The position numbers and the translations under genes are program-made. The notes beneath the pieces are model-generated. The model was not told where the DNA came from. It did no database searches and worked only from the letters and a program-made list of their open reading frames with translations. Shown in pieces: positions 1-9,749 of a stretch of DNA of 64,000 nt; within the stretch, counting starts at the first letter, position 1; each line of letters opens with the position of its first letter. The stretch covers positions 2,205,501 to 2,269,500 of the forward strand of contig NZ_CANMPJ010000001.1 of assembly GCF_947499705.1 (NCBI RefSeq). The letters run 5' to 3'. Source of the stretch: an uncultured Erythrobacter sp. (GTDB taxonomy: Bacteria; Pseudomonadota; Alphaproteobacteria; Sphingomonadales; Sphingomonadaceae).

Positions 1-1
1 G

Positions 2-1663
2 TCCGGAGGCTTTGCGGCGAAGGAATTCTGCGAACGCGGAATGAAGACGCTGGTCCTCGAACGTGGCAAGAAGACCGAACGCGGAGTCGACTATGTCGGC
101 GAGAACAAGGAACCGTGGGACATGGAGTTCCGCGACCGCGTCGACCCGAAGCTGGCGGATAGTGATTATCACAAGCAAAGCACATGTTACGCGTTTCGCG
201 AAAGCACGCGCAACTTCTTCATCAACGACCGCGAGAACCCCTATTCGGAAGCTGAGGATGCGCCATTCACATGGCTGCGCGGCGATCATGTAGGCGGCAA
301 ATCGCTGATGTGGGCGCGCCAGAGCTATCGCTGGAGCGAGATGGACTTCAGCGCGAACAAGGCGGACGGAAACGGCAACGATTGGCCAATCCGCTATGCC
401 GACCTTGTGCCCTGGTACGAGCATGTCGAACGCTTTGTCGGCATCAGCGGCTCGGCAGAAGGACTGCCGCAGCTGCCCGACAGCATCTTCCAGCCGCCGA
501 TGGACATGACCTGCGTCGAAAAGGCCGCGAAGACCGGGATCGAATCCGCCTTCCCTGATCGCCGCTTCATGATCGGACGCGCAGCGCACCTGACGCAGCC
601 AACCGAAGAGCAAATGTCGCTGGGCCGTGGCACTTGCCAATTCCGCAATCAATGCGAGCGCGGATGCTCTTATGGCGGGTATTACTCCAGCGTTGCTGGA
701 GCCCTGCCTGCAGCTGAGAAAACCGGCAATATGACGCTCATGCCCGACAGTATGGTCGAGCGGATTCTGTACGATCCCGCCACCAACCGTGCCACAGGCG
801 TCACGGTGGTGAATCGCCAGACCAAGGAGCGGCAGGACATCACCGCCAAGGTGATCTTCCTGTGCGCATCGACAGTTGGCACGCTGCAAGTGATGCTCAA
901 TTCGACCTCGGACAGATTCCCGAACGGCTTCGCCAATTCCAGCGGAGTGCTGGGCCAATACATCATGGATCATCACACTCGCATCGGGGCGATGGGCCGG
1001 ATGCCGGGATTCGAGGAAGACTACTTTGTCGGTCGGCGTCCCAACGGCATCTATGTCGCGCGCTACAGCAACCTCGACAATCGCACCGATGGCGAATTTC
1101 TGCGAGGCTTCGGCTATCAGGGCTCCAGCAGTCGTGGCTCTTGGACGCGGGCTTTGGGCGGCAGCAATTTCGGCTCCGGCCTGAAAGAAGAGCTGCGCCA
1201 GCCCGGCGATTGGTACCTGCGGCTCCAAGCGTTTGGCGAGCACCTGCCAAGCGCGGATAATCGCGTGACCCTGCACCCTACGAAGACGGACCCGCTGGGT
1301 ATTCCGCAAGTGCACATGGATGTGCGCTGGGGCGAGAATGAGAAGAAGATGCGCGTGGCGATGAAGAACGACGCGGTCGCGATGCTGGAGGCCGCGGGTG
1401 CGGTCGACATCGAGCCCTTCGAAGGCGAAGCCATTCCGGGTCATTGCATCCACGAAATGGGCGGCGCGCGGATGGGCAACGACCCAAGCGAGTCGGTGCT
1501 AAACAGGTTCAACCAGTGCCACGACGTGCCGAATGTGTTCGCCACGGACGGTTCGGCCTTTGCCTCGGTAGCCTGCCAGAACCCGTCGCTCACATTCATG
1601 GCGCTGACCGCACGCGCCGTCGACTATGCCGCTGGGCGCATGAAAGAAGGAACTCTCGCATGA
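2..1663 (+). CDS. GMC-family FAD oxidoreductase (5' end outside window)
   Basis: The frame is open from base 2 and begins within the end of the dinucleotide-binding fold (SGGFAAKEFCERG, then the second-strand end TLVLERGK), so the N-terminal GxGxxG and any signal peptide lie upstream. The C-terminal GMC domain shows the conserved His in CIHEMGGARMG and the conserved Asn in CQNPSLTFMAL, the pair that acts in the active site of this family. Enzymes of this type oxidise sugar or polyol hydroxyls, often as the large subunit of a membrane or periplasmic dehydrogenase. The stop overlaps the next start (ATGA), so it is probably translated together with the isomerase-like lipoprotein. Substrate is unproven; a glucoside or glucose 3- or 2-dehydrogenase role is inferred from the neighbours. 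Confidence 0.88.
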   Translation, partial: SGGFAAKEFCERGMKTLVLERGKKTERGVDYVGENKEPWDMEFRDRVDPKLADSDYHKQSTCYAFRESTRNFFINDRENPYSEAEDAPFTWLRGDHVGGKSLMWARQSYRWSEMDFSANKADGNGNDWPIRYADLVPWYEHVERFVGISGSAEGLPQLPDSIFQPPMDMTCVEKAAKTGIESAFPDRRFMIGRAAHLTQPTEEQMSLGRGTCQFRNQCERGCSYGGYYSSVAGALPAAEKTGNMTLMPDSMVERILYDPATNRATGVTVVNRQTKERQDITAKVIFLCASTVGTLQVMLNSTSDRFPNGFANSSGVLGQYIMDHHTRIGAMGRMPGFEEDYFVGRRPNGIYVARYSNLDNRTDGEFLRGFGYQGSSSRGSWTRALGGSNFGSGLKEELRQPGDWYLRLQAFGEHLPSADNRVTLHPTKTDPLGIPQVHMDVRWGENEKKMRVAMKNDAVAMLEAAGAVDIEPFEGEAIPGHCIHEMGGARMGNDPSESVLNRFNQCHDVPNVFATDGSAFASVACQNPSLTFMALTARAVDYAAGRMKEGTLA

Positions 1664-2514
1664 TGATCCGCACCGACCGCCGCACTTTCGTGGCAGGGAC
1701 GTCGTTCGCTTCGATGGCTGCGCTCGCGGGCTGCACCGGCGCTGGCGAGACAGCGCCTGAGGAGGCCGCCGCCGCCCCAAGCTATACCGAATTGCTTGGT
1801 GTCCAACTCTACACGGTGAGGGACCTGTTCGAGCGCGACGCGCGTGGAACACTTGAAGCGCTCGCAGAGATCGGCGTGAAAGACTGTGAGACCGCCGGCC
1901 TGTTCGAGCACAAGGCCGCCGATATTCGAGCCATCATGTCCGACCTGGGACTGGTCAGCCGATCTGCGCATATCCGCTTGCCCGAGCTTCAGGACGGGAT
2001 CGGACCTTCGCTCGAAGACGCTGATATTCTGGGCCAATCAAACCTCTATCTAGGCTGGATTCCTGAGGAAGAACGCACGCCCGATAGGTACCGCGCGCTC
2101 GCAGACCTGCTCAACGAGCGCGGCGGTGAAGCCAAGGCGGCGGGCAAGATGATTGGCTACCACAACCACGAATTTGAGTTCATCGAACAGGACGGAACGA
2201 CCGGCTACGACATTCTGCTGGAACGCACTGACCCTGAACTGGTCACCATGGAGCTCGATTTCTTCTGGGTGGCCGAAGCGGGCAAGGACCCTCTCGCAAT
2301 CTTCGAAAGCGCTCCGGGCCGTTTCACCTCATGCCACATCAAAGACCGCAATGAAGCGGGCGAAATGGTATCAGTCGGTGACGGCGTGATCGACTTCAAG
2401 ACACTGCTGCCGATCGCCGAAAAGGCCGGGATTGAACGCTTCTATGTCGAGCATGATAACCCCGAAGACCCGCTGATTTCGGTGGGACGTGGGTTCACCC
2501 ATCTGACTGGATGA
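1660..2514 (+). CDS. Exported sugar phosphate isomerase/epimerase-like TIM-barrel lipoprotein
   Basis: The start overlaps the upstream stop as ATGA. The N-terminus has a twin-arginine motif (TDRRTFVAG) followed by a lipobox (LAGC), so the product is probably Tat-exported and lipid-anchored. The mature part is an AP-endonuclease-2-type TIM barrel: LLGVQLYTVRD near the start, GYHNHEFEF in the middle and MELDFFWVAEAG, TSCHIKDRN and FYVEHDNPEDPL later, which carry the metal-ligand His, Glu and Asp residues. The family isomerises or epimerises sugars and keto-sugars. Pairing of this fold with a GMC oxidoreductase is common in 3-keto-sugar metabolism, and that is the favoured but unproven role. Confidence 0.85.
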   Translation: MMIRTDRRTFVAGTSFASMAALAGCTGAGETAPEEAAAAPSYTELLGVQLYTVRDLFERDARGTLEALAEIGVKDCETAGLFEHKAADIRAIMSDLGLVSRSAHIRLPELQDGIGPSLEDADILGQSNLYLGWIPEEERTPDRYRALADLLNERGGEAKAAGKMIGYHNHEFEFIEQDGTTGYDILLERTDPELVTMELDFFWVAEAGKDPLAIFESAPGRFTSCHIKDRNEAGEMVSVGDGVIDFKTLLPIAEKAGIERFYVEHDNPEDPLISVGRGFTHLTG

Positions 2515-2532
2515 ACCCGCATCGGCGTGAAT

Positions 2533-3546
2533 TCACTCCTTCGTGAGCGCAGCCAGCATATCTTCGTCCCAACCGTTCTCATCGGTGTAGAGCGCGAAGG
2601 TGTTGCCATAGGCCCATAGGCACCACGGCACGTCAGCAGCTTCCATCGCCGTCTTGACCGCGCCAGCCCATTTGACCCGCTCTGTATTGTCGACCGGCGA
2701 ATTCACCCCGAACTCGCCCAAGAATACCGGGCGTTTGACGGCTTCGCGAAACGCAGTCGCTGTTTCAACCGCTCGCGCCAACTCGGCCTTGTCCTCACTG
2801 GAACCCCAACCGCGCTTGCCCTTGGGCATATCGTCCCCGAGCCAGGTCGCCTGTTGATGGGTAAAGTTGAACGGATCGTAGTAGTGGAACGTGTAAACCA
2901 AATTCGGATCGTCCGAAGCGAGATTGGTCGCCAGTGAGTTGATGCCGGACCATTCCTCGCCGCCAAGGATCACGATCCGGTCCGGATTGTCGCGTCGGAT
3001 CAGTTGCAGCGCCATGGCCTGAAGTTGGCGCATCTCTGCCCCTTTCAGGTTCTTGTGTGGCTCGTTCAGAGTCTCGAACCAGACATTGCCCGGCAGCTTG
3101 GAATAGCGCAGCGAAATCTGATCCCATATAGCCCGATAGCGGTCCTTCTGTGCCGCAGGCTGCTCCATGATTTCTTCGAAGTGATGGATATTGAGGACAA
3201 CATTCAGACCGCTGGTGAGCGCCCATTTCACGTTGCTGTCGACCAGTTCGGCAAAGTCCGGATGGATGCGGAAATCAGGCGCAGGCCCGGTGTAGTCGCT
3301 CCAGCGCACAGGGATTCGCACCGTGTCGAAACCGGCCGCGGCGATTCTCTGGTAATCCTCCTTAGCGTAATTCCGGCCCCAGGGCGCACCATTGGGCGCC
3401 TCCAGCGCGTTGCCCATATTGACGCAGCGCTTCATCTTGAAGTCTGCAGCGATTGGTGTGGCATCTTCTGCAGACGCGCTCGCCGAAGTCAGAGCCAACG
3501 ACAGCGCAATTGGCAACGTTGTCAATCCACAAAGCAATTTCATCAT
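2533..3546 (-). CDS. Secreted GH5-type endoglucanase/glycosidase
   Basis: A 337-residue protein with a clear Sec signal peptide ending near SASASA. The GH5 fold is shown by FDTVRIPVRW, the acid/base in TLNEPH (E162) and the nucleophile in FLGEFG (E278), plus HYYDPFNFTHQ. GH5 enzymes cleave beta-1,4-glucans, mannans and related chains by a retaining mechanism in the periplasm or outside the cell. A GGGAGAGAG ribosome site precedes a double ATG; either ATG may be used. It is the last gene of a minus-strand run with the LacI regulator, the symporter and the SMP-30 protein, so it probably feeds oligosaccharides to that system. Its convergent neighbour ends 18 bp away. Confidence 0.92.
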   Translation of the reverse strand: MMKLLCGLTTLPIALSLALTSASASAEDATPIAADFKMKRCVNMGNALEAPNGAPWGRNYAKEDYQRIAAAGFDTVRIPVRWSDYTGPAPDFRIHPDFAELVDSNVKWALTSGLNVVLNIHHFEEIMEQPAAQKDRYRAIWDQISLRYSKLPGNVWFETLNEPHKNLKGAEMRQLQAMALQLIRRDNPDRIVILGGEEWSGINSLATNLASDDPNLVYTFHYYDPFNFTHQQATWLGDDMPKGKRGWGSSEDKAELARAVETATAFREAVKRPVFLGEFGVNSPVDNTERVKWAGAVKTAMEAADVPWCLWAYGNTFALYTDENGWDEDMLAALTKE

Positions 3547-3570
3547 CTCTCTCCCAACAAAGTCCGCGTA

Positions 3571-4623
3571 TTAGCTTTCGCGAGGTGCTGCGGTGGTGTC
3601 CCGCAGGATGAATTCGTGATCGAGCACAATGCGATGCGCCCCATTCCCGTTGGCCTCACTCAACGTCGAGACCAATTCCCGAACCGCCGTCGCACCCAGA
3701 TCGCTCAGCGGCTGGCGGATCGTCGTCAGAAACGGACGCATACAGGTCGCGATACTCGCATCGTCAAAGCCGACCACTGAAAGGTCATCCGGCACTTTCA
3801 ACCCGCGCTCGGTGTAAGCCGCGACAAGTCCGGCTGCCATGTCATCGTTGGATGAGAAAACTGCCGTCGGCGGTTGTTTCAGGCCGAGATAGTACTGGCC
3901 CGCATCATAGCCCGCCTGAAAATCAAACATGCCGGGACGGACAAGATCAGGGTCAACCTTCAATCCGGCGGCTTCCATTGCGACCGAAAACCCGGAAAAT
4001 CGCACATGCGTCGCGCGCTGGTTCTCACTCCCGCGAATGAACCCGATCCGCCTATGCCCAAGGTCCGTTAGATGGCGAACCACTTCGATCGCCGCCTTGT
4101 AGTCGTCGATCTCCACCAGGACGCCCTGATTCTGCAAGTCTACCGGGCCGACGCGAACGACGGGGATGCCCATTTCCTGCAGAACGAAACCGATCTTTTC
4201 GTCATTGGCATAGGGCGCGAGGAGCACCACACCATCGGGGCGACGCCGACGCATCACCGTTTCAAACGCATCGCGTATTTCGGAAATGGATTTCTGATCG
4301 AGGTCCTCGACCAGGCTGATCGACAATTGATAGCCCAATTCCTGGCACGCAATTACAGCGCCGAACTGGATAGAATTGACATAGGCACTATCGGGATTGT
4401 GACAGATCAGATTGATGTCGTAAGAGCGGCTGCCCCGCAGTGATCGCGCCGATTGGCTGGGCACGTAATCCAGCTTCTCCGCCGCTTCGCGGACCTTCCG
4501 GCGCAGTTTGTCCTGAACGTGCGGCTCATTGTTCAAAACCCGCGAAACGGTCTTGATAGAAACGCCGGCGAGATCCGCCACGTCCTTCATTTTGGCCGAG
4601 TTTTCGGATCTTGCCTTCGCCAT
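3571..4623 (-). CDS. LacI-family transcriptional regulator
   Basis: 350 residues. The N-terminal helix-turn-helix and hinge are clear (KDVADLAGVSIKTVSRVLNNEPHV, about residues 13-36), followed by a periplasmic-binding-protein-like ligand domain (VVGFDDASIATCMRPFLTTIRQP near the C-terminus). It would bind a palindromic operator and release it on binding a sugar. The gene sits between the symporter (8 bp gap) and the GH5 gene. Two palindromes of LacI type in this window, at 7095-7110 and 13907-13920, are its likely targets. A G-rich ribosome site (GTAGGGGGGT) precedes ATG. Confidence 0.95.
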   Translation of the reverse strand: MAKARSENSAKMKDVADLAGVSIKTVSRVLNNEPHVQDKLRRKVREAAEKLDYVPSQSARSLRGSRSYDINLICHNPDSAYVNSIQFGAVIACQELGYQLSISLVEDLDQKSISEIRDAFETVMRRRRPDGVVLLAPYANDEKIGFVLQEMGIPVVRVGPVDLQNQGVLVEIDDYKAAIEVVRHLTDLGHRRIGFIRGSENQRATHVRFSGFSVAMEAAGLKVDPDLVRPGMFDFQAGYDAGQYYLGLKQPPTAVFSSNDDMAAGLVAAYTERGLKVPDDLSVVGFDDASIATCMRPFLTTIRQPLSDLGATAVRELVSTLSEANGNGAHRIVLDHEFILRDTTAAPRES

Positions 4624-4631
4624 ATACCCCC

Positions 4632-6023
4632 CTACCGCGACAACTCGTCCACGATGCGAGCGTGCAGATCGCGGGTCAGTGGCATAAGAAACAGCGTAAT
4701 TGAAGCGATGACGAGCAGGAAGGCCGGAACGAGAGCCATGTAATTGCCCAATGCAGCAGCGGTTTCGGCCGTCTGAACCTCTCGCTCGGTCTCGTATCCG
4801 ATCCCCGAAAGAAGGTATCCGACAGCAAGCCCGGTGAGCGCGCCCGAAGCCTTTTGCACGAACAGGCTCGAGCCAAAAACTGCGCCTTCGTCACGCCGTC
4901 CGTTGGCGTATTGCCCATACTCGACCGTATCCGGGATCAGCGCCCAGATGATGATCGCGAAGGCAGAACCGGTTAAGCCAAAAACGATGATCTGGATCGG
5001 AATGCCCGCTATCAATATCGGCCCGGCTGCGAAAAGCGACAGGCCCGCAAGACATGTCAGCGCAGTCGCCAGATACCAGCATTTCTTTTTGCCGAATGAG
5101 CGGGCAATCAATGTCCATAACGGCGTCCCAGCAAGAGTGGCGAAGGCATAGGCCGACAGGATCACTTCCTTGTTGGCAAACTCACCGGCATTGGATTGAA
5201 TGTAGAACGCCATAGGGATGCTCAGGCTCGCACCCGCTGCCGAGTTCAGGAACAAGATCAGCAGAAGCAGCCGCAGGGCGTCATTTTGCGCAAAGGCATC
5301 AAGAAACGATTTCGGGCTCCAACCACGCGGGATGTCGTCACCCCCCAAAGGCGGCTTTTCGCGGGTGAAGAAGAAGCAAGCCGACAGAGCAACGGTGGCC
5401 ACGATCGCACCGAGCATCGCGGTGTAGAAAAAGCCATCGCTGGTGTATTCCTGATCCGGCCCAAACTCGCGGCTGAGCGGGAAGAAGAATGTGGTGACAC
5501 ACAGCATCCCGCAAAACGCGAAGAACATACGCACGCCCGACAATTCCGCACGCTCCACTGAGCTGAAAGTCAGTCTCGCCGACAGAGCGGAGTAAGGGAC
5601 TGCCACGATAGTGTAGGACGTGCGAAAGACGATGGCTGCGCCGAGCAACGCGGCGAACAAGGCCCATCCCTCAAGCGGAGGTGCCCAGAAAAGCAAGCAA
5701 AATGAAGCTCCCAGGCCAATGCTTCCGAACAGCAAGAACGGTCGATAGACACCGTGGCGACTGCGATTGGCGGCTGCGAAAGATGCGACCAGTGGATCGG
5801 AAATCGCATCCCACAACAGGCCCAGCGCATAGATCCATCCGGCAAGTTTCGGATCGAGGCCAACGACTTCCGCATACCAGAACACCAGGATCAGCGAGAG
5901 ACTGTGCCAATAAATGTTCAGTCCGAAATCGCCTATTCCGTAGCCCGCAAGCCGTTTGACCTTCTCGCCGTGCATCAAACCGCTAGCCAAGCTTTGGCGA
6001 TAGGTTTGGGCGATGGTCGGCAT
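4632..6023 (-). CDS. GPH-type sugar:cation symporter (MFS)
   Basis: 463 residues with about 12 hydrophobic segments. The N-terminus (LAGYGIGDFGLNIYWHSLSLILVFWY) and GLDPKLAGWIYALGLLWDAISDP match the glycoside-pentoside-hexuronide (MelB-like) symporter family, which imports glycosides with Na+ or H+. I placed the start at the internal ATG (6023) because it lies 1 bp after the SMP-30 stop codon; a longer frame would run into that gene. It is the inner-membrane step that would take up the oligosaccharides made by the GH5 and GH3 enzymes next to it. Confidence 0.9.
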   Translation of the reverse strand: MPTIAQTYRQSLASGLMHGEKVKRLAGYGIGDFGLNIYWHSLSLILVFWYAEVVGLDPKLAGWIYALGLLWDAISDPLVASFAAANRSRHGVYRPFLLFGSIGLGASFCLLFWAPPLEGWALFAALLGAAIVFRTSYTIVAVPYSALSARLTFSSVERAELSGVRMFFAFCGMLCVTTFFFPLSREFGPDQEYTSDGFFYTAMLGAIVATVALSACFFFTREKPPLGGDDIPRGWSPKSFLDAFAQNDALRLLLLILFLNSAAGASLSIPMAFYIQSNAGEFANKEVILSAYAFATLAGTPLWTLIARSFGKKKCWYLATALTCLAGLSLFAAGPILIAGIPIQIIVFGLTGSAFAIIIWALIPDTVEYGQYANGRRDEGAVFGSSLFVQKASGALTGLAVGYLLSGIGYETEREVQTAETAAALGNYMALVPAFLLVIASITLFLMPLTRDLHARIVDELSR

Positions 6024-6024
6024 A

Positions 6025-7059
6025 TCAAAACCGGCCCAATCCCGCGGTCTTGGTTCGCACCGCAACCAAGCGGTCGGCGGCAGTGATGAACAGTGTCCGA
6101 CCGTCTTCGCCGAACGCGCAATTCGCCGTCGCTCGCCCGGTGGCTATTCGCCCGAGACACTTTGCTTGTCGGTCGATCACCAGAACCCCGCCCGGTCCTG
6201 CCAGAAAGATATGCCCGCCAGCGCCCACGGCCATCCCGTCGGGCAGACCCCCGACTTCGGCCATGAAAGGGCGCGCATCGAACCATATCTCTCCCCCGCC
6301 AATCCCATCGGCTCCGATTGAAAAGCGCCGGATCAAAGGCGCATCGGGGTCCGATTGGCTGACATAGAGGTATCGTTCATCGTCCGACAACACGACCCCA
6401 TTGGGGAACGTCATGTCGTCCACAATCCGTGCGACGTCGCCGTCAGGGAAGAGGCGGTAAACGCCGTTTACGTTCAGCTCTTTCATCGGCGAAGCGTTTA
6501 GTCCGGACAGCCCATATGGCGGATCGGTGAAATAGATCGTCCCGTCGGCAGCTTCGACCAGATCGTTTGGACTGTTGAATCGCTTACCGTCAAAGCGGTC
6601 GATCAGCGTCTTCCGCTCACCGGTCGCGAAATCACGCAGTTCCACTGAACGCGCGCCATGATTGCAGACCAGCAGACCGCCTGATTGCGCCAATAGAAGC
6701 CCGTTTGCACCGGGCTCCCGCATACCTTTTGCAAGATCAGCTTCCACGCCTGAGGGATCGAGGAATATCTCGACGCCTTGCTCAGCCGACCAGGCGAAAG
6801 CGCGATTGCCGGGCACGTCGGTGAAATACAATCGCTGGCGGTCGCGGTCCCAGGCTGGCCCCTCCGACCATCCATGTCCGGTCGACAAAAGGCGCGGCTC
6901 AGACGACACGTCTACGACATCACCAAAACCGGAAGCGAACGGTTCGAAACTCACTCCATGATCTTCGGTGTTACCAGAGGGAACAGCAATGCGCGCGCAT
7001 CCCGCAGCCAAAGCAGCGAGCGATGCCGAAAGCGCAGTCCTGCGCGAGACAAGAATCAA
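6025..7059 (-). CDS. SMP-30/gluconolactonase-like lipoprotein
   Basis: 344 residues. The start is a TTG supported by a strong GGGAGGAA site 9 bp upstream; no in-frame ATG gives a signal peptide. A lipobox (LAAGC) ends the signal sequence. The beta-propeller family signature is present: GHGWSEGPAWD, FNSPNDLV, YFTDPPYGL and GGLPDGMAV, which contain the metal-binding Glu, Asn and Asp. Members hydrolyse sugar lactones such as gluconolactone. First gene of the minus-strand operon that continues with the symporter, LacI and GH5 genes. With the GMC oxidoreductase and gluconate genes nearby it fits an oxidation-to-lactone-to-gluconate branch. Confidence 0.9.
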   Translation of the reverse strand: MILVSRRTALSASLAALAAGCARIAVPSGNTEDHGVSFEPFASGFGDVVDVSSEPRLLSTGHGWSEGPAWDRDRQRLYFTDVPGNRAFAWSAEQGVEIFLDPSGVEADLAKGMREPGANGLLLAQSGGLLVCNHGARSVELRDFATGERKTLIDRFDGKRFNSPNDLVEAADGTIYFTDPPYGLSGLNASPMKELNVNGVYRLFPDGDVARIVDDMTFPNGVVLSDDERYLYVSQSDPDAPLIRRFSIGADGIGGGEIWFDARPFMAEVGGLPDGMAVGAGGHIFLAGPGGVLVIDRQAKCLGRIATGRATANCAFGEDGRTLFITAADRLVAVRTKTAGLGRF

Positions 7060-7082
7060 GATCCCATTCCTCCCAGACCCTT

Positions 7083-7110
7083 GTTATTCCAATGTTGACA
7101 ACCTTGTCAA
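7083..7110 (-). promoter_or_regulatory. Candidate promoter of the SMP-30/symporter/LacI/GH5 operon
   Basis: Read on the minus strand: TTGACA (7110-7105), a 16-bp spacer and AATAAC (7088-7083), a perfect -35 and a 4-of-6 -10 hexamer. The -35 is embedded in the LacI-type palindrome, as expected for a repressed promoter. This is a pattern match only. Confidence 0.45.
7095..7110. promoter_or_regulatory. LacI-type operator between SMP-30 operon and GH3 gene
   Basis: TTGACAACCTTGTCAA is a 7+7 perfect inverted repeat around a 2-bp centre, in the divergent 125-bp gap between the SMP-30 start (7059) and the GH3 start (7185). A near-identical site occurs at 13907-13920. It is probably bound by the LacI regulator at 3571-4623; that assignment is inference. 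Confidence 0.7.
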
Positions 7111-7184
7111 AAACCGCTGCTCTAGAGCCGAGATTGGAGATTCGGTTGCGCCTGAATGCGCGGCCGATGTGGAGGAGTTCGCGA

Positions 7185-9743
7185 ATGCCCCGGGATATTT
7201 TTGCGCCAGCGCTCGGCGTGACGATAGCCGTCTGCCTCAGTGGATGTGCCACAGCCTATGGCGAAACGCCCGCTCCTCAAGTTGCCGCAGCGGCAACCAC
7301 GTCCGCCTCGGCCAATACCGTCACGTCATCGGGCAGCATCCGTCCAGAGATTTGGCCCGAGCTCCAAGCCGCTCCGCTTGACCCGGCTATCGAAACCCGG
7401 ATCGACAAAATCATGGCGCAAATGACGCTCGAACAGAAAGTCGGCCAGACAATTCAGGCGGACTCGGGCGCCGTCACGCCAGAAGAAGTAAAACGTTACA
7501 GGCTCGGCTCCGTGCTGAGCGGCGGGAACTCCGCACCTGGACCGCTACCTTATGCTGCGGCCCCAACCTGGTTGGCAATGGCCGACGCCTATTGGAACGC
7601 TTCGACCGATCCCGAAGGTGTCGATGTCGCGATCCCGATCATTTGGGGCATCGACGCGGTCCATGGGCATACCAACTTGCTAGGTGCGACGGTCTTCCCG
7701 CACAATGTCGGCCTTGGCGCGGCTCGCGATCCTGAATTGATCGAGCGGATCATGGCGGCCACTGCGCGCGAATTGGTTGTGTCAGGGCACGACTGGACGT
7801 TTGCGCCAACATTGGCCGTCCCACGCGACGACCGCTGGGGCCGCGGCTATGAAGGGTTCTCCGAAGATCCGGCAATCGTGATCTCCTATTCGGACCGCAT
7901 CGTTGAGGGCCTCCAAGGCACTGCGGGCGAAAGCGATTTCATGGCTCCGGGCAAAGTCATTTCGGCAGCCAAACACTACATTGGCGACGGCGCGACCGAC
8001 AATGGCCGCGACCAGGGCGATGCCAGCATCAGCGAAGAAGAACTGCGCGACATCCACGCGCTCGGTTACCTGCCAGCGCTCGATGCGCAGGTGCAGACGG
8101 TCATGGTGTCGTTTTCAAGCTGGCAGAACATCAAGATGACCGGCAACAAGGCGCTGATCACCGATGTCCTGAAAGGCCGCATGAACTTCAACGGCTTCGT
8201 GGTCAGCGACTGGAACGCACACGGCCAGATTCCCGGTTGTTCGAACACCGACTGCGCTGAAGCGTTCAACGCCGGGATCGACATGTTCATGGCGCCCGAC
8301 AGTTGGCGCGGTCTCTATGAAAGCACGCTCAAGCATGTGAAATCGGGGCGCATTCCGATGGCCCGGCTTGACGATGCGGTGCGCCGCATTCTGCGGGTGA
8401 AGCTCAACTACGGATTGTTCGAGCGCGGTGCGCCAAGCTCGCGCGCTGACGCCGGCGATGTCAGCCTGCTCGCCAATCCCGATCACAAGGCAATTGCGCG
8501 CGAAGCCGTTCGCAAATCGCTGGTGCTTCTCAAGAATAACGACAGCACCTTGCCGCTTGAGGCCGGGCAAACCGTGCTGGTGGTCGGAGACGGAGCGGAC
8601 AGCATCGCCAAGGCATCGGGCGGGTGGACACTGTCCTGGCAGGGCGGTTCGCACGGCAACGATGAATTCCCCAATGGCCAATCGATCCTTGGCGGGATCA
8701 GGGAAGCGGTCGAAGCCGCTGGCGGCACGGTGATCTTCGACGAAGCTGGCACCGGCGATCATCGGGCCGATGTCGTCATCGCCGTTTATGGGGAGGACAG
8801 CTACGCCGAGTTTCAGGGTGATCGCCCGCATCTCGACTTTGCCGACGGTGCATTCGATACAGGAATGCTCGAAAGCTACCGTGAGCGGGGCATGCCGGTC
8901 ATATCAGTATTCCTTTCCGGGAGACCCATGTGGGTGAACCCCGAGATCAACGCCTCGGACGCCTTCGTAGCAGCGTGGCTTCCCGGCAGCGAAGGCGGAG
9001 GAGTGAGCGACCTGCTGTTCCAGCGCGATCCCGCATTCGACTTCACCGGCAAGCTCTCATTCTCATGGCCAAAGCGCGCCGATCAGGCGACGCTGAATGT
9101 CGGCGATGCGGGATACGATCCACTATTCGCCTATGGCTATGGTTTGACCTACGCGGACCAGAGCCAGCTTGCGCAGCTGTCAGAGGAATCCGGGATCGAT
9201 CCCAACGCCAATGCATCTGGAGACGTGCTGTTCGCTGGCGGGCAATCGCCCAATCCATGGTCGCTCTATGGCGTCGTAGCTGGCACGCAAACCCGTCTCA
9301 ATTCCAGCACATGGGACGGCGGCGCGCTCACCTTCTCAGGGCTCGATCGTCTGGCGCAGGAAGACTCGCTTCGCATCACATGGAGCGAAGCAGAGCCTTA
9401 CGTTCGGATCGCTACGCATGCCCCTGTCGACTTCTCGCGCCAAAGCAACGGGGCGATGGAGTTGTCCTTCTTCGTCCGCAATCTGGGAAGTGCACCGGCA
9501 CAATTGCGCGTGGCGTTGGGCTGCGACACAATGGAAGCATGCGGTGACGGATTGAAAGTGGGCGTCACGGGCAGCGAATGGCAGGAAGTGAGACTTTCCC
9601 TTGCCTGCTTCGCGGATCTGGGAGCGGACATGACAAAGATCACAACCGGTCTGCTGCTCGCTACCGAAGGCCCAGCCGAAATTGGTCTTGCCGACATCCG
9701 CCTCGCTCCCGATATCGACGCGGTGCGTACCTGCGGAGACTGA
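7185..9743 (+). CDS. GH3 beta-glucosidase / exo-glucanase lipoprotein with ExoP-like C-terminal domain
   Basis: The frame is open from 7023, but the start is placed at 7185 because GGAGGAG lies 7 bp upstream and the product then begins with a signal peptide and lipobox (VCLSGC). 852 residues. GH3 domain 1 holds the nucleophile Asp in GFVVSDWNAHG; domain 2 follows (KSLVLLKNNDSTLPL, LSWQGGSHGNDEFPNG). The last ~180 residues resemble the galactose-binding-like extension of ExoP-type GH3 glucanases. It would release glucose from the non-reducing end of beta-glucans or cello-oligosaccharides at the envelope. Divergent from the SMP-30 operon across the LacI-type operator. Confidence 0.93.
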   Translation: MPRDIFAPALGVTIAVCLSGCATAYGETPAPQVAAAATTSASANTVTSSGSIRPEIWPELQAAPLDPAIETRIDKIMAQMTLEQKVGQTIQADSGAVTPEEVKRYRLGSVLSGGNSAPGPLPYAAAPTWLAMADAYWNASTDPEGVDVAIPIIWGIDAVHGHTNLLGATVFPHNVGLGAARDPELIERIMAATARELVVSGHDWTFAPTLAVPRDDRWGRGYEGFSEDPAIVISYSDRIVEGLQGTAGESDFMAPGKVISAAKHYIGDGATDNGRDQGDASISEEELRDIHALGYLPALDAQVQTVMVSFSSWQNIKMTGNKALITDVLKGRMNFNGFVVSDWNAHGQIPGCSNTDCAEAFNAGIDMFMAPDSWRGLYESTLKHVKSGRIPMARLDDAVRRILRVKLNYGLFERGAPSSRADAGDVSLLANPDHKAIAREAVRKSLVLLKNNDSTLPLEAGQTVLVVGDGADSIAKASGGWTLSWQGGSHGNDEFPNGQSILGGIREAVEAAGGTVIFDEAGTGDHRADVVIAVYGEDSYAEFQGDRPHLDFADGAFDTGMLESYRERGMPVISVFLSGRPMWVNPEINASDAFVAAWLPGSEGGGVSDLLFQRDPAFDFTGKLSFSWPKRADQATLNVGDAGYDPLFAYGYGLTYADQSQLAQLSEESGIDPNANASGDVLFAGGQSPNPWSLYGVVAGTQTRLNSSTWDGGALTFSGLDRLAQEDSLRITWSEAEPYVRIATHAPVDFSRQSNGAMELSFFVRNLGSAPAQLRVALGCDTMEACGDGLKVGVTGSEWQEVRLSLACFADLGADMTKITTGLLLATEGPAEIGLADIRLAPDIDAVRTCGD

Positions 9744-9749
9744 TAGCCG

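Noticed and set aside
7023..7184. N-terminal extension of the GH3 protein
   Set aside because: It would run over the operator and promoter region, and the internal ATG has an excellent ribosome site and starts a lipoprotein signal.
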